From: Coxiellaceae bacterium
GTDB lineage: Bacteria; Pseudomonadota; Gammaproteobacteria; Coxiellales; Coxiellaceae
Assembly: GCA_029212885.1 (NCBI GenBank)
Contig: JARGPC010000001.1
Location: forward strand, 724,647 to 788,646
Direction: 5' to 3'
Length of the DNA stretch: 64,000 nt
The notes under the pieces were generated by a model. The model was not told the DNA's origin and ran no database searches. It saw nothing but the letters and a program-made list of their open reading frames with translations. Made by a program: the position numbers and the translations under genes. Of this stretch, positions 35,542 through 44,169 are shown piece after piece (the stretch's first letter is position 1; each line of letters begins with the position of its first letter).

Positions 35542-36546
35542 ATGAGAAAAAAATTCAAAATTTATGGTATGGGTAATGCATTGGTTGATCGTGAGTATGC
35601 GATTGATGATGCCAAATTGGCTGAGTTAAATATTGATAAAGGATTGATGACGCTTATCGAAGCGGACCGCCTTGATGAGCTGTTAACTCAACTGGGTCAA
35701 GAGCGCGCCAAAGCGGGTGGTGGCTCTGCAGCTAATACCATGATGGCAGCTCAGTTATTAGGCGCCGATAGCTTTTATTCTTGCAAAGTGGCTAACGATG
35801 CGCAGGGTGATTTTTTCTATAACGAATTGACGGCCAAAGGCATAGTGACTAACTTATCGGCTAATGAACGCCCGAGTGGAAATACCGGCACATGCATTGT
35901 TAAAATCACTCCGGATGCCGAGCGCACGATGTGCACTTATCTTGGCATTACAGCGACCTACTCAGAGGCGGAGTTAGACAGTACAGCTTTAGTTGATTCT
36001 GAATACCTCTATATAGAAGGTTATTTAGTAGCGGCAGAAAATGCTTGTAAAGCAGCGATTAAAGCCAAGCAACTGGCTGATAAAGCCGGGGTGAAAACCT
36101 CTATTACTTTGTCTGATCCTAATATGGTGCAATTTTTCAAACAAAACTTATGCGATATCATTGGTGACGGTGTAGATTTACTGTTTTGTAATGAGCAAGA
36201 AGCATTGATGTTTTGTGAGACTGATGACGTGGTTGTGGCACAAGAAACCTTAAAAAGATATGCAAAAACTTCGGCTATTACATTGGGTAGCAAAGGTGCA
36301 TTAGTGTTTGATGGTGAAAACAGTTACCAAGTAGCTACAGCTAAATTTAATGTCATTGATACCGTTGGTGCGGGTGATACTTTTGCGGGTGGTTTTTTAT
36401 ATGCTTTAACCCATGGGTTAGACTTTAAACAAGCGGCTAAGATTGCTAATCACGCAGCAGGATTAGTGGTCAGTAAGCTTGGGCCTCGTCTAAATGAAAA
36501 TGAAGCACAACAAATCTTAAGTGCCACGGCTGCAGAGCAAGTGTGA
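35542..36546 (+). CDS. PfkB-family sugar/nucleoside kinase (adenosine-kinase-like)
   Basis: A 334-residue ribokinase-fold kinase. Near the start is YGMGNALVDREY; GGGSAANTM near residue 60 is the first PfkB signature; DTVGAGDTFAGGFLYAL near residue 275 is the second, with the catalytic Asp in GAGD. Length and sequence resemble the adenosine kinase branch common in proteobacteria. The ATG at 35542 follows AAGGACAG; the frame opens at 35509 without a ribosome site. Its last 44 bases are repeated at 36892 onward (see the duplication). Confidence 0.85.
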   Translation: MRKKFKIYGMGNALVDREYAIDDAKLAELNIDKGLMTLIEADRLDELLTQLGQERAKAGGGSAANTMMAAQLLGADSFYSCKVANDAQGDFFYNELTAKGIVTNLSANERPSGNTGTCIVKITPDAERTMCTYLGITATYSEAELDSTALVDSEYLYIEGYLVAAENACKAAIKAKQLADKAGVKTSITLSDPNMVQFFKQNLCDIIGDGVDLLFCNEQEALMFCETDDVVVAQETLKRYAKTSAITLGSKGALVFDGENSYQVATAKFNVIDTVGAGDTFAGGFLYALTHGLDFKQAAKIANHAAGLVVSKLGPRLNENEAQQILSATAAEQV

Positions 36547-36584
36547 TACAACTGAAGTTTAAGTGGTGGCTTTATCGCGAATCC
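36503..36584. repeat. 82-bp direct duplication, copy A
   Basis: Matches 36892-36973 with three differences. Copy A contains the last 44 bases of the PfkB kinase gene and, after its stop, a stranded copy of the LOG gene 3' end (TTTATCGCGAATCC). Confidence 0.92.
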
Positions 36585-36891
36585 TCAGATAAAACTGCTG
36601 GCATATCTCCACTCTTGTAAATGCCTAAAAAGTATAAATGTAGCTGTTCATTTTCCTGGCAGGCTTGTAAGGTTGTTAGCATAATTAATCTTGTTGCTGT
36701 ATCCTTAAATGGCATTATAAGGAGATTGGCATGGGAAACAAAATAGCATGGGAAGCCCCGTATTTAATTTATATTAAGTCAGCTGCGCTAACTCACGGAA
36801 AGCTTCAGGATACTATGGAAACTACGACTGTTCAGATGACTACGCCGATACCCCTCGGCCCTAGCTGACGGATCGTATCGAGCTATTTATT
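36585..36891. other. 307-bp inserted segment between the two duplicate copies
   Basis: This segment separates the two 82-bp copies. It contains a small ORF with a perfect ribosome site (36731-36868) and AT-rich upstream DNA that could hold its promoter. No terminal inverted repeats and no transposase are present. Its base pattern is somewhat different from the flanks in the ORF (more C, with CCCCTCGGCCC). Confidence 0.7.
36731..36868 (+). CDS. 45-residue small ORF, lasso-peptide-precursor-like
   Basis: ATG at 36731 is preceded by AAGGAGATTGGC, an ideal Shine-Dalgarno at 6-base spacing. The 45-residue product begins MGNKIAWEAPYLIY. Features matching lasso-peptide precursors: a WxxPxL word at residues 7-12 (consensus YxxPxL, bound by the leader-recognition protein); Thr21 followed by His22, that is Thr at the penultimate leader position; then Gly23 as core residue 1 and Glu30 as core residue 8, giving an 8-residue Gly1-Glu8 ring as in microcin J25; a 15-residue tail rich in Thr and Pro ending LGPS. 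No cyclase, protease or transporter gene is near. Without them the call is tentative; it may be an unrelated small protein. Confidence 0.45.
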   Translation: MGNKIAWEAPYLIYIKSAALTHGKLQDTMETTTVQMTTPIPLGPS

Positions 36892-36973
36892 AAGCACAAC
36901 AAATCTTAAGTGCCACGGCTGCTGAGCAAGTGTGATACAGCTGAAGTTTAAGTCGTGGCTTTATCGCGAATCC
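36892..36973. repeat. 82-bp direct duplication, copy B
   Basis: Second copy of 36503-36584. Copy B contains a stranded copy of the kinase gene end and the genuine last 26 bases of the LOG gene. The two copies suggest that the kinase and LOG genes were once adjacent, tail to tail. Confidence 0.92.
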
Positions 36974-37541
36974 ACTTTTCATCCAGCGTGGGTGTAAAGC
37001 CTAGCAGTGATAGCACTAAGTTCTCTGGCGATGTATCTACCAAAATAGCATCTTTGTGTGCTTGTTTCATAAAGCCCTCGTTAATCGCATGGTCAATGAA
37101 GTTAAGTATCGGGTCATAGTAGCCATTAATATTTAAAATGGCGCAGGGTTTATTGTGATAACCCAATTGCAGCCAGGTAAAGATTTCAAAAAACTCATCA
37201 AGTGAACCTGCGCCACCAGGAAACAAAATAAAGCCATCAGAAATATCCGACATCTTCGCTTTTCGTTCATGCATGGTTTGCACAACAAATAATTCAGTCA
37301 GGCCTTGGTGAGATATTTCGATATCAACCATCGACTCTGGGATAACGCCGGTTACTTCGCCGCCGTGTTGTAAAACGGCATCGGCAAGTATGCCCATTAT
37401 GCCAACGGTGGCGCCACCATAAACAAGTGACAAATGATTGTTGCATAAGGCGGCAGCCAGTTGTTTTGCCGCTTGAGCATAGGCATCATTAATGCCTTTG
37501 CTTGAGCCGCAAAAAACCGTGATTTTTTTAGCTGTATTCAT
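36948..37541 (-). CDS. LOG-family (TIGR00730) nucleoside-monophosphate phosphoribohydrolase
   Basis: A 197-residue Rossmann protein. ITVFCGSSKG opens the fold, and LFPGGAGSLDEFFEIFTW near residue 95 is the PGGxGTxxE motif (Thr replaced by Ser) with the catalytic Glu. Known members release the base from nucleoside 5'-monophosphates. The ATG at 37541 follows GGGAGATAAC and sits 2 nt after the stop of the YchJ gene, so both form a unit. The last 26 bases are part of the 82-bp duplication. Confidence 0.85.
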   Translation of the reverse strand: MNTAKKITVFCGSSKGINDAYAQAAKQLAAALCNNHLSLVYGGATVGIMGILADAVLQHGGEVTGVIPESMVDIEISHQGLTELFVVQTMHERKAKMSDISDGFILFPGGAGSLDEFFEIFTWLQLGYHNKPCAILNINGYYDPILNFIDHAINEGFMKQAHKDAILVDTSPENLVLSLLGFTPTLDEKWIRDKATT

Positions 37542-37543
37542 TG

Positions 37544-38008
37544 TTATCTCCCGCCACAACAGCGTTTAAATTTTTTTCCGGATCCGCACAGGCAAGGCTG
37601 ATTACGTTGTGGCAATGATTGCTGCTTCCCGTCAGTGTAGTACCATGCTTCATCGATGCGCCTAAAAGAACTTTTTTCATGTATGAACTGTGTGCCATTG
37701 GCATCGCGATAACGCGCAGCAAAAGTGACGCTCGCTTCATTGCCTTGAGCAGTATGATCGAATACTTGTAGTCCTAGCCACTCTATGGATTGTGCCCATT
37801 GTTGGGATGATAATGGGTCGTAGCCAGCAGCGGCTTTGCCTTGCATGGTCTGTTGGATGTAGTCTGTGTTGGCTTGGCTATAGGCACTGTAACGTGAGCG
37901 CATTAAGGCTTCGACTGTGGGTGCTGAGGCATCGCCATTAATATATGGTTGGCAACATGCGTTATAGGCTTTGTTCGATCCGCATGGGCATTGCATGGTT
38001 TGGCTCAT
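37544..38008 (-). CDS. ychJ: YchJ-family SEC-C motif protein
   Basis: A 154-residue protein bounded by two SEC-C zinc motifs: CPCGSNKAYNACCQPY at the N-terminus and CLCGSGKKFKRCC at the C-terminus. In between is the NTF2-like YchJ domain with ALMRSRYSAYSQANTDYI and FIHEKSSFRRIDEAWYYTDG. The family is of unknown function (UPF0225). Length is the usual one. Co-transcribed with the LOG gene and divergent from ubiK. Confidence 0.88.
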   Translation of the reverse strand: MSQTMQCPCGSNKAYNACCQPYINGDASAPTVEALMRSRYSAYSQANTDYIQQTMQGKAAAGYDPLSSQQWAQSIEWLGLQVFDHTAQGNEASVTFAARYRDANGTQFIHEKSSFRRIDEAWYYTDGKQQSLPQRNQPCLCGSGKKFKRCCGGR

Positions 38009-38084
38009 TACTACGGTATGTGTTTTATTTCAAGAAGGTGGTAGTATCTCATAGTGTAATCGTAAGAGCTATGAGGAGTTTAAC

Positions 38085-38324
38085 GTGATTAACCGCAAAG
38101 ATATTAACGATACGGTGAAGGGCATTTTGGATTCGATGCCAGAAGGGGTTAAAAACTTGGGCAAGGATGTGGAAGATAATGTCAAATCAGCAGTTACTGC
38201 GGGTTTTCAGAAAATGGACTTAGTGACACGTGAAGAGTTTGATGCGCAAACCAAGGTGCTCGAGCGCACACGACAAAAGTTAGAAGCCTTGATGAAACAA
38301 GTCGAAGAACTCGAGAAAAAATAA
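38085..38324 (+). CDS. ubiK: Ubiquinone biosynthesis accessory factor UbiK
   Basis: A 79-residue protein with GTG start behind GAGGAG. The sequence is the BMFP/YqiC family: residues about 30-45 amphipathic, and a C-terminal coiled coil VTREEFDAQTKVLERTRQKLEALMKQVEELEKK region that trimerises. UbiK works with UbiJ to help the Ubi enzyme complex under aerobic growth; ubiJ is at 60227-60838 in this window. It is 3 nt upstream of comM, an arrangement common in gammaproteobacteria. Confidence 0.88.
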   Translation: MINRKDINDTVKGILDSMPEGVKNLGKDVEDNVKSAVTAGFQKMDLVTREEFDAQTKVLERTRQKLEALMKQVEELEKK

Positions 38325-38327
38325 CCT

Positions 38328-39833
38328 ATGCCGTTAGCCACAGTTTATGGGCGCGCATTATCAGGTATCCAGGCTTTACCTGTAGCTATTGAAGTAGATA
38401 TCCAACCTGGCATGCCATCATTCTCGATCGTAGGTTTAGCGGAAACAGCAGTTAAAGAAGCACGGCATCGTGTGCAAGCGGCGTTTCATAACAGTCAGTT
38501 AGTATTTCCACAACGTAAAATTATTGTCAATTTATCACCGGCTGATTTGCCTAAAACCGGTGGTCGTTTTGACTTAGCTATCGCGGTGGGTATTCTAGCG
38601 GCTTCAGATCAATGCCCACAAGCTGAATTGGCTACATATGAATTTTTTGCTGAGTTGTCGTTGACTGGTGAGCTGCGTTCAGCGCCGGGTGCCTTACTGA
38701 TGGCAAACGCTGCAAGCCAAGTGCAGCGTTCACTGGTGATGTGTGCGGAAGATGCTGAGCGAGCCGCATGGGTTAAGCGGGCCAAGGTGTTTGCCGCAAC
38801 GCATTTGACAGAGGTCTTGGCGCATTTGCGTCAAGTAGAACAATTGTCAGTGGTTAAGCCAAAACAGAATAAACCAGTAGCAACGGCCTATCCGGATTTG
38901 GCTGATGTTAAAGGGCAGCAGCAAGCTAAGCGCGCGTTAGAGGTAGCGGCGGTTGGTGGTCATGGTTTGTTATTAAAAGGGCCACCAGGCACCGGTAAAA
39001 CTATGTTGGCCAGCCGTTTGCCGAGTATCTTGCCACCAATGAATGATGAGCTCGCGTTGCAAGTGGCTATGGTGCACTCGATGACGACAGGTGGTTTTAT
39101 TGCGCAGCATTGGGGTGCTCGCCCTTTTCGTGCGCCGCATCACAGTGCTTCTATGCCGGCTATTGTTGGTGGTGGCAACCCGCCGCGTCCGGGTGAGATT
39201 TCATTAGCGCATGGCGGGGTATTATTTTTAGATGAGCTACCGGAGTTTTCGCGTTCAGTATTGGAAGCATTGCGCGAGCCAATGGAGATGGGTACGGTAA
39301 CGATTGCACGTGCTCAAGCGCAAGCCCAATTTCCAGCGCAAGCGCAGTGGATAGCTGCAATGAATCCATGTCCGTGCGGTTATGCAGGTGATGAGCGTGG
39401 TTTGTGTCATTGCAGTGATGAGCAAATTAGACGGTACCAACACAAATTATCTGGACCACTGATGGATCGTATCGACTTGCATGTTGATGTATTGCCGCAA
39501 TCGTATGAAGTGGTGTTGAGTTATGAAGGCAAAGCTGTTGAGGGCAGTGAAGTCGTGCGGCAGCGGGTAAAGCAGTCGTACGTTAGGCAGCAAAATTTAG
39601 GCCTTAGTAACGCACGACTAAACACTAAACAAATTGAAAAATATTGCCAGGTAAGTGCTAAAGATAATAAGTGGCTATTAATAGCGATGAAGCGACTGCA
39701 GTTATCCACGCGACGTTATCATCGTCTATTGCGTGTGGCGCGTACCTTGGCAGACATGGATGGTGAGGATCAAATACAAAGGCCGCATTTAATCGAAGCC
39801 ATTAGCTATCAACCTAGGCAGTCAGTACATTAG
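38328..39833 (+). CDS. comM: ComM/YifB Mg-chelatase-like AAA ATPase
   Basis: A 501-residue protein. The N-terminal domain begins LATVYGRALSGIQALPV; the AAA core has LLLKGPPGTGKTMLASRLPSILP (Walker A, about residue 213), LFLDELPEF (Walker B, about 295), and CPCGYAGD with the ChlI-type Cys motif. ComM is a hexameric helicase that promotes branch migration in natural transformation. Its 3' end overlaps the end of the convergent ATPase gene by 12 nt. Confidence 0.9.
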   Translation: MPLATVYGRALSGIQALPVAIEVDIQPGMPSFSIVGLAETAVKEARHRVQAAFHNSQLVFPQRKIIVNLSPADLPKTGGRFDLAIAVGILAASDQCPQAELATYEFFAELSLTGELRSAPGALLMANAASQVQRSLVMCAEDAERAAWVKRAKVFAATHLTEVLAHLRQVEQLSVVKPKQNKPVATAYPDLADVKGQQQAKRALEVAAVGGHGLLLKGPPGTGKTMLASRLPSILPPMNDELALQVAMVHSMTTGGFIAQHWGARPFRAPHHSASMPAIVGGGNPPRPGEISLAHGGVLFLDELPEFSRSVLEALREPMEMGTVTIARAQAQAQFPAQAQWIAAMNPCPCGYAGDERGLCHCSDEQIRRYQHKLSGPLMDRIDLHVDVLPQSYEVVLSYEGKAVEGSEVVRQRVKQSYVRQQNLGLSNARLNTKQIEKYCQVSAKDNKWLLIAMKRLQLSTRRYHRLLRVARTLADMDGEDQIQRPHLIEAISYQPRQSVH

Positions 39834-41066
39834 GCCAAATAGGTAGAGAGGGATTCGATTAGCATAACCTATTTCAATACCGTCTATCGCAAGATAGCTT
39901 TGTTTGATATTTTTTATTTGAGTGGCCTTCTTTGATTGGCCACCAACTTCAAATACGTATTGGTTATCTATAATGAAATCCGCTTTTGCATGTGTTTTTA
40001 AGCTATGCTTTTCTGCTATCTGGTTGGCAAAAAATGTTTCTCTGACGCCGCCAATATCCACAGGTAATTTAAGTTCATTGTGTATGACTGAGATTAGGTT
40101 GGTATTGTTTAAAAAAACCTTTGCTGGCTTTCGCACTAATCGTAACCCCTTTTCTGGAGGATAGACACTCTTTAGTAAGCAGGAGCGATCAAGGTAGTTT
40201 AAGCAGCTATAAATGATTTCACGCGACACGTGCATATCTTTGCTGATTTTATCAATATTCGGTTGTAAGATTTTCGAGGTGGCAACAAGCCAAAGTAATT
40301 TTTTTAGTATAATTACAGTGCTGTTATTAATGTTTTCGCTGCTAGCAATATCTTCGTAAATAACTTTTTCAATCACGTTGTTAAGTTTGTGTAAGTAATC
40401 ATTGGTTCCTTCTAAGAAAAAAGGAAAATACCCGTATATCAGATAGTCTTGAAAATATTTCAGTATAGGCGCGTTGTTGAATTGCTTTGCAAGCGCCTCA
40501 TGGGATTTAAGGATGTCTTGCAATGCAACAGGTTCAATGCTGATATCATATTGAAAGGCTAAAAATTCACGGAACGACAGCCCTGATAGTTGATAGTAAT
40601 TAACGCGACGTGATAAATCATATTTGCTTTTTTGTAGTTCAATAGCTGAACTGCCAGAGAACACTATTTTCTTTTTGCGGTAGGTATCGATGATGTTTTT
40701 AATTTCTTGGGACCAGTTGGGGTACTTGTGTATTTCATCGATATAGATGGCCTCTCCGCCGTATTTGAAGTGTTCCGTGGCAATTTTGAGCAAGCCAATG
40801 GCTGTGACGTTAATGTTGTCTGCTGATATGTATAATGCTTTGCTGTGTGAAGTGTAGTGATTGTTTAAGTGCTGACAAATTAGTGTGGTTTTGCCAACTC
40901 CACGTGCGCCTAATAGGCATATTGCTTGAGAGTCCCAGTTAATTTCAGGGTAGAGGTATCTTTGGTGTGATGTGTCTAAATCCTCTATGACCTGGTTGTG
41001 GCTAGCTATCAAGTCTTCTAGCATGTTATGGCCCGTTATCTTGTAATGGCTGTATGGCAATACCAT
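39822..41066 (-). CDS. DUF4143-type AAA ATPase (COG1373), copy 1
   Basis: An ATPase with LLGARGVGKTTLICQHL (Walker A), AIYIDEIHKYPNWSQEIKNI (Walker B), IVFSGSSAIEL (sensor) and the C-terminal nuclease-like DUF4143 part with THAKADFIID and YVFEVGGQSKK. Such genes are scattered, often horizontally acquired, in bacteria and archaea; function unsettled. No start has a good ribosome site; ATG at 41066 or 41024 is possible and a TTG at 41093 is the far limit. A perfect inverted repeat lies just upstream (41102-41131). A second intact relative is at 57503-58831 and a remnant of another ATPase at 24017-24529. Confidence 0.75.
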   Translation of the reverse strand: MVLPYSHYKITGHNMLEDLIASHNQVIEDLDTSHQRYLYPEINWDSQAICLLGARGVGKTTLICQHLNNHYTSHSKALYISADNINVTAIGLLKIATEHFKYGGEAIYIDEIHKYPNWSQEIKNIIDTYRKKKIVFSGSSAIELQKSKYDLSRRVNYYQLSGLSFREFLAFQYDISIEPVALQDILKSHEALAKQFNNAPILKYFQDYLIYGYFPFFLEGTNDYLHKLNNVIEKVIYEDIASSENINNSTVIILKKLLWLVATSKILQPNIDKISKDMHVSREIIYSCLNYLDRSCLLKSVYPPEKGLRLVRKPAKVFLNNTNLISVIHNELKLPVDIGGVRETFFANQIAEKHSLKTHAKADFIIDNQYVFEVGGQSKKATQIKNIKQSYLAIDGIEIGYANRIPLYLFGLMY

Positions 41067-41101
41067 GCCATAATTGTAATACTTAATCAACAATATTTAA
41101 T

Positions 41102-41131
41102 CTATATTGTCATGCATATATGACAATATAG
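41102..41131. promoter_or_regulatory. Perfect 12-bp inverted repeat, possible operator of the ATPase gene
   Basis: CTATATTGTCAT (41102-41113) and ATGACAATATAG (41120-41131) are exact reverse complements across a 6-bp spacer, 36 bp upstream of the ATG at 41066. No T-run follows, so it is unlikely to be a terminator. A dimeric repressor site is plausible. Confidence 0.5.
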
Positions 41132-41216
41132 GCATGAATTCTCATAATATATTGAATAATAATGATAAATTATCCTGTCATCGATAAAGCTAGAGGTTTG
41201 ATTGATGTTTATTGAT

Positions 41217-41495
41217 TTAAGGCCTTGCCAAGCACCGATCCATGCAGTTTTGTCGATTAGTATCTGCTTGCGATTTGCCAATAGGCCCAGTCGCAGTGGG
41301 TGCAACATAGGGGCATTGCAATTGACATTGCTCTTGTTTGTTTTGAATGCTTCGATGGAGCATTGGTTGAGCGGGGACTGTGTTTTCGCTTTGAGTGCTT
41401 GTTGTCTTTTTTGAGGTGCTATTGGTCGAAGCGGAAAAACAAGTCAATGGTAGGCTAAGGGCTAATATACTGACAATTAGTGTTATTTTACTCAT
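41217..41495 (-). CDS. Small secreted Cys-containing hypothetical protein
   Basis: A 92-residue protein. ATG at 41495 follows TATGGAG; a signal peptide of about 20 residues (MSKITLIVSILALSLPLTCFSA) is present. The mature part is Ser/Thr-rich and then has CQLQC ... NCMDRC, four Cys that could form two disulfides or bind a metal. No domain recognised. It lies 44 bp downstream of the SLC13 permease gene on the same strand and may be co-transcribed. Confidence 0.6.
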   Translation of the reverse strand: MSKITLIVSILALSLPLTCFSASTNSTSKKTTSTQSENTVPAQPMLHRSIQNKQEQCQLQCPYVAPTATGPIGKSQADTNRQNCMDRCLARP

Positions 41496-41539
41496 GTTGT
41501 TTGCTCCATACCTTATATTGATATCATCAAGTATAGCCA

Positions 41540-43330
41540 TTATAAGGGCCACATCCATTCGATTAATGGGATGGATATAACGATTACAATAATCTCCAGT
41601 GGCAAGCCGATGCGTATATAGTCGCTGAATTTGTAACCGCCGGGGCCCATGACCAATGTATTGTTTTGATGGCCGATGGGTGTTAGGAAGGAGCAGGAAG
41701 CGCCTACAGCAACCGCCATTAAGAATGGATCGATAGCCACCCCAATGCCGCGTGCAATGCTGATAGCGATCGGTGCCATCACAACAGTGGTTACCGCATT
41801 GTTCATAAAGTCGGACAGTGTCATGGTAACAATTAATAATAAAGCCAGCATGCCAATGGGGTGAATAGTCTTGGCAACAGCTAATAAGCTGTGGGTGATT
41901 AGATCGGTGCCGCCGGTAGTGACCAGTGCATTACCAACGGGAATCATCGCCGCGAGTAAAATAATGATTGGCCATTCGATGCTGTCATACAATTGACGAA
42001 TAGGGATAGTACGGGTTAATGCCATCAACAATACGGCGCCACCAAAGGCGACTTGAACTGGAACCCATTGCACGGCTGCAAGTACAATGGCAATAATAAA
42101 AATAAGCAGAGGCAGATAGGCAAAGTTCTTTTTTTTGGTTTTTATGCCACGACCAATCAAAGGCAGCAGGCCAATGTGTTGGCTAACGCCTTGTATTGTT
42201 TCTTGTGGCCCTTGCATTAAAACAATATCACCGGCTTGTAACTCAACATGGTTCATGCGTTCTTTAAAGGGTTTGCCTTTTCGTGCAATGGCAAGTAAGT
42301 TAACTTGGTAGCGTGAACGCAAACGCGCCGCTTGCCATGAGCGGCCCTCCATGCGACTGGCTTGGGGTATCACGGCTTCCATGGTTGCCATGTCTTCATT
42401 GCGTAGGTCTTCACTGGTGTTGAGTTTGTTGCCATATATTTCGAGTTTGGTTTTGCTGAGCAGTTTTTCAATCACAGTGCTTGTTGCTTCTACAATTAAC
42501 ACATCGTTTGCTTCAATGATCATGGTAGGCTTTAGCGCAAAGCGTTTTTGACGGTTTCGTATGATACCTAGGACGATATACTCTTCGTCAAGTAATTGGC
42601 TGAAATCGTCCAGCGTTTTGTCGATTAATGATGATTTTTCGTTAACCTTGAGCTCAGTGATGTAGTCGCCAATTTGAAATATGTCTTCGGTGTGACCGGC
42701 TGGTTTTCTGATCGGCAGTAAGCGCCAGCCAACAACAATGATAAAAATAACACCACCAATGGCGACCCATAGGCCGACCTTGCCAAAGTCGAACATGGCA
42801 AAGGGTTGCCCTAAGGCTTGTTGTCGAAAGCTTGAGATTAGCAGGTTGGGAGGTGTGCCAATCATCGTGGTTAGCCCGCCCATAGCAGAGGCTAGTGCCA
42901 TCGGCATTAATATGATCGCAGGCGAGCGTTTGTTTTCAACCGAAGTGCGAATCGCTATTGGCATCAATAAAGCCAATGCGCCGACATTGTTCATAAACGC
43001 AGACAGCACAGCGGTGATAAAGCACAGGGTGGTGATATGCAGAAATTGATTTTTTGTGACATGGCTTAGCTTATCAACGGCTGTATTGAGGATGCCGGAC
43101 TCATTGAGCGCAAAAGAAATCACCATCACACAGGCGACGGTAATTACCGCGCTATTATCTAGTCCACTGTAAACCAAGTGAAAGGGCACGGCACCAATAA
43201 TGACTGAAACGGCTAGTGTGAGCAGAGCGACAATATCAAAACGCAATCGGTTGGAGATAAACAGGATCATGGCCAGCAGCAGCACAATCAGTATGGAGTA
43301 GGGCTCGAGTGCGTCGGGCAGCATGGTCAT
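41540..43330 (-). CDS. SLC13/DASS-family anion permease with two TrkA-C (RCK_C) domains
   Basis: A 596-residue permease. Two membrane halves flank a cytoplasmic insert. The first half has an SNN-like substrate loop (AFMNNVGALALLMPIA) and TMIGTPPNLLI; the second half repeats it (SDFMNNAVTTVVMAPIA, LTPIGHQNNTLVMGPGGY). Between them, residues about 215-390, are two TrkA-C domains (ending VLIVEATSTVIEKL and DIVLMQGPQETIQGV), which may sense a nucleotide or anion. Substrate is likely a divalent anion or sulfate-like solute. Start at 43330 or the ATG at 43324, both near AAGG. Confidence 0.85.
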   Translation of the reverse strand: MTMLPDALEPYSILIVLLLAMILFISNRLRFDIVALLTLAVSVIIGAVPFHLVYSGLDNSAVITVACVMVISFALNESGILNTAVDKLSHVTKNQFLHITTLCFITAVLSAFMNNVGALALLMPIAIRTSVENKRSPAIILMPMALASAMGGLTTMIGTPPNLLISSFRQQALGQPFAMFDFGKVGLWVAIGGVIFIIVVGWRLLPIRKPAGHTEDIFQIGDYITELKVNEKSSLIDKTLDDFSQLLDEEYIVLGIIRNRQKRFALKPTMIIEANDVLIVEATSTVIEKLLSKTKLEIYGNKLNTSEDLRNEDMATMEAVIPQASRMEGRSWQAARLRSRYQVNLLAIARKGKPFKERMNHVELQAGDIVLMQGPQETIQGVSQHIGLLPLIGRGIKTKKKNFAYLPLLIFIIAIVLAAVQWVPVQVAFGGAVLLMALTRTIPIRQLYDSIEWPIIILLAAMIPVGNALVTTGGTDLITHSLLAVAKTIHPIGMLALLLIVTMTLSDFMNNAVTTVVMAPIAISIARGIGVAIDPFLMAVAVGASCSFLTPIGHQNNTLVMGPGGYKFSDYIRIGLPLEIIVIVISIPLIEWMWPL

Positions 43331-43478
43331 CCTTGCATGACGGGTCTAGGTTTGAGCAAGTGATTGTAACATTAGGGGTTTATTAATTCGAGTGTTGTCA
43401 TGCCTTGGCTATATTACTTTAATTTTAAAAATATTGGTGTTATTATTGCGCAATTAATATGATAATGAGGAATGGGTG

Positions 43479-43994
43479 ATGAGTCGAACTGACCTATATA
43501 GCCGAGCACAGCAGCGTCATCGGGCAAAACATGAAGAACGGGGTGAGGAATATTTAGGCCGTTACAGAGCGGGAAGTGCTGATTTTGCTAAGTATTCTGC
43601 ACTAACGGGCCTTTTGCTGGCAGGTTTTGTGGCGACTATTATTGCGTCTGCTTGCAGCAAGAGCGAGAAGGTGAAAGCAGATATAGCTGTCGTTATAATT
43701 TGGTGTGGCTTTCTCGGTACGCTCTCAGCAGCCTGGTGTGCTCTCGGACCTTTTCCTTACTGGCGAGAAAGTCGTGCTAATTACAAACGCTGGAAAGATG
43801 AAGGGTATACTCCGCTCGTAACTCTTGGGCGAATCAACGGTAATCTACTGCACGAAGACGACTACTACTTTATATTGGATGATCTCATGCGTGGGAATAG
43901 TTCTACGCGTGCGGTTCCAGACATTGATAGGGATGTCGTTGATGGCAATGGTGATAATGAATTGGCGATATATGTGCCTCCTAACATTGTCTAA
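43479..43994 (+). CDS. Two-helix membrane hypothetical protein
   Basis: A 171-residue protein. ATG at 43479 follows GAGGAATGG. The N-terminus is highly charged (RAQQRHRAKHEERGEEYLGRYR), helices lie at about residues 40-60 and 70-90, and the C-terminal 75 residues are soluble with DEGYTPLVTLGRING and an acidic end (DGNGDNELAIYVPPNIV). No domain recognised. It is a single gene between the SLC13 permease and tRNA-Arg. Confidence 0.55.
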   Translation: MSRTDLYSRAQQRHRAKHEERGEEYLGRYRAGSADFAKYSALTGLLLAGFVATIIASACSKSEKVKADIAVVIIWCGFLGTLSAAWCALGPFPYWRESRANYKRWKDEGYTPLVTLGRINGNLLHEDDYYFILDDLMRGNSSTRAVPDIDRDVVDGNGDNELAIYVPPNIV

Positions 43995-44095
43995 GACTGC
44001 AAGCGTACAATTAATGCATTTCGCATCGATCAAGCGCTAGTAGGGTAGTTGTGATCATGACAACTTCGTGAGATTATGGTGGCCGTTCATATCAT

Positions 44096-44169
44096 GCGCC
44101 TGTAGCTCAGCTGGATAGAGTGTCGGCCTCCGAAGCCGAAGGTCACAGGTTCGACTCCTGTCAGGCGCA
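44096..44169 (+). tRNA. tRNA-Arg (anticodon CCG)
   Basis: A 74-base cloverleaf: acceptor GCGCCTG (44096-44102) pairs with CAGGCGC (44162-44168) and A is the discriminator. The D arm has AGCTCAGCTGGATAGAG, the anticodon stem is TCGGC/GCCGA with loop CTCCGAA (anticodon CCG, codon CGG), and the T arm has the GGTTCGACTCC core. CCA is not encoded; the next bases are CTC. Confidence 0.95.

Noticed and set aside
36585..36891. Insertion sequence or MITE between the 82-bp copies
   Set aside because: No terminal inverted repeats, no transposase, and target duplications of IS elements are far shorter than 82 bp.
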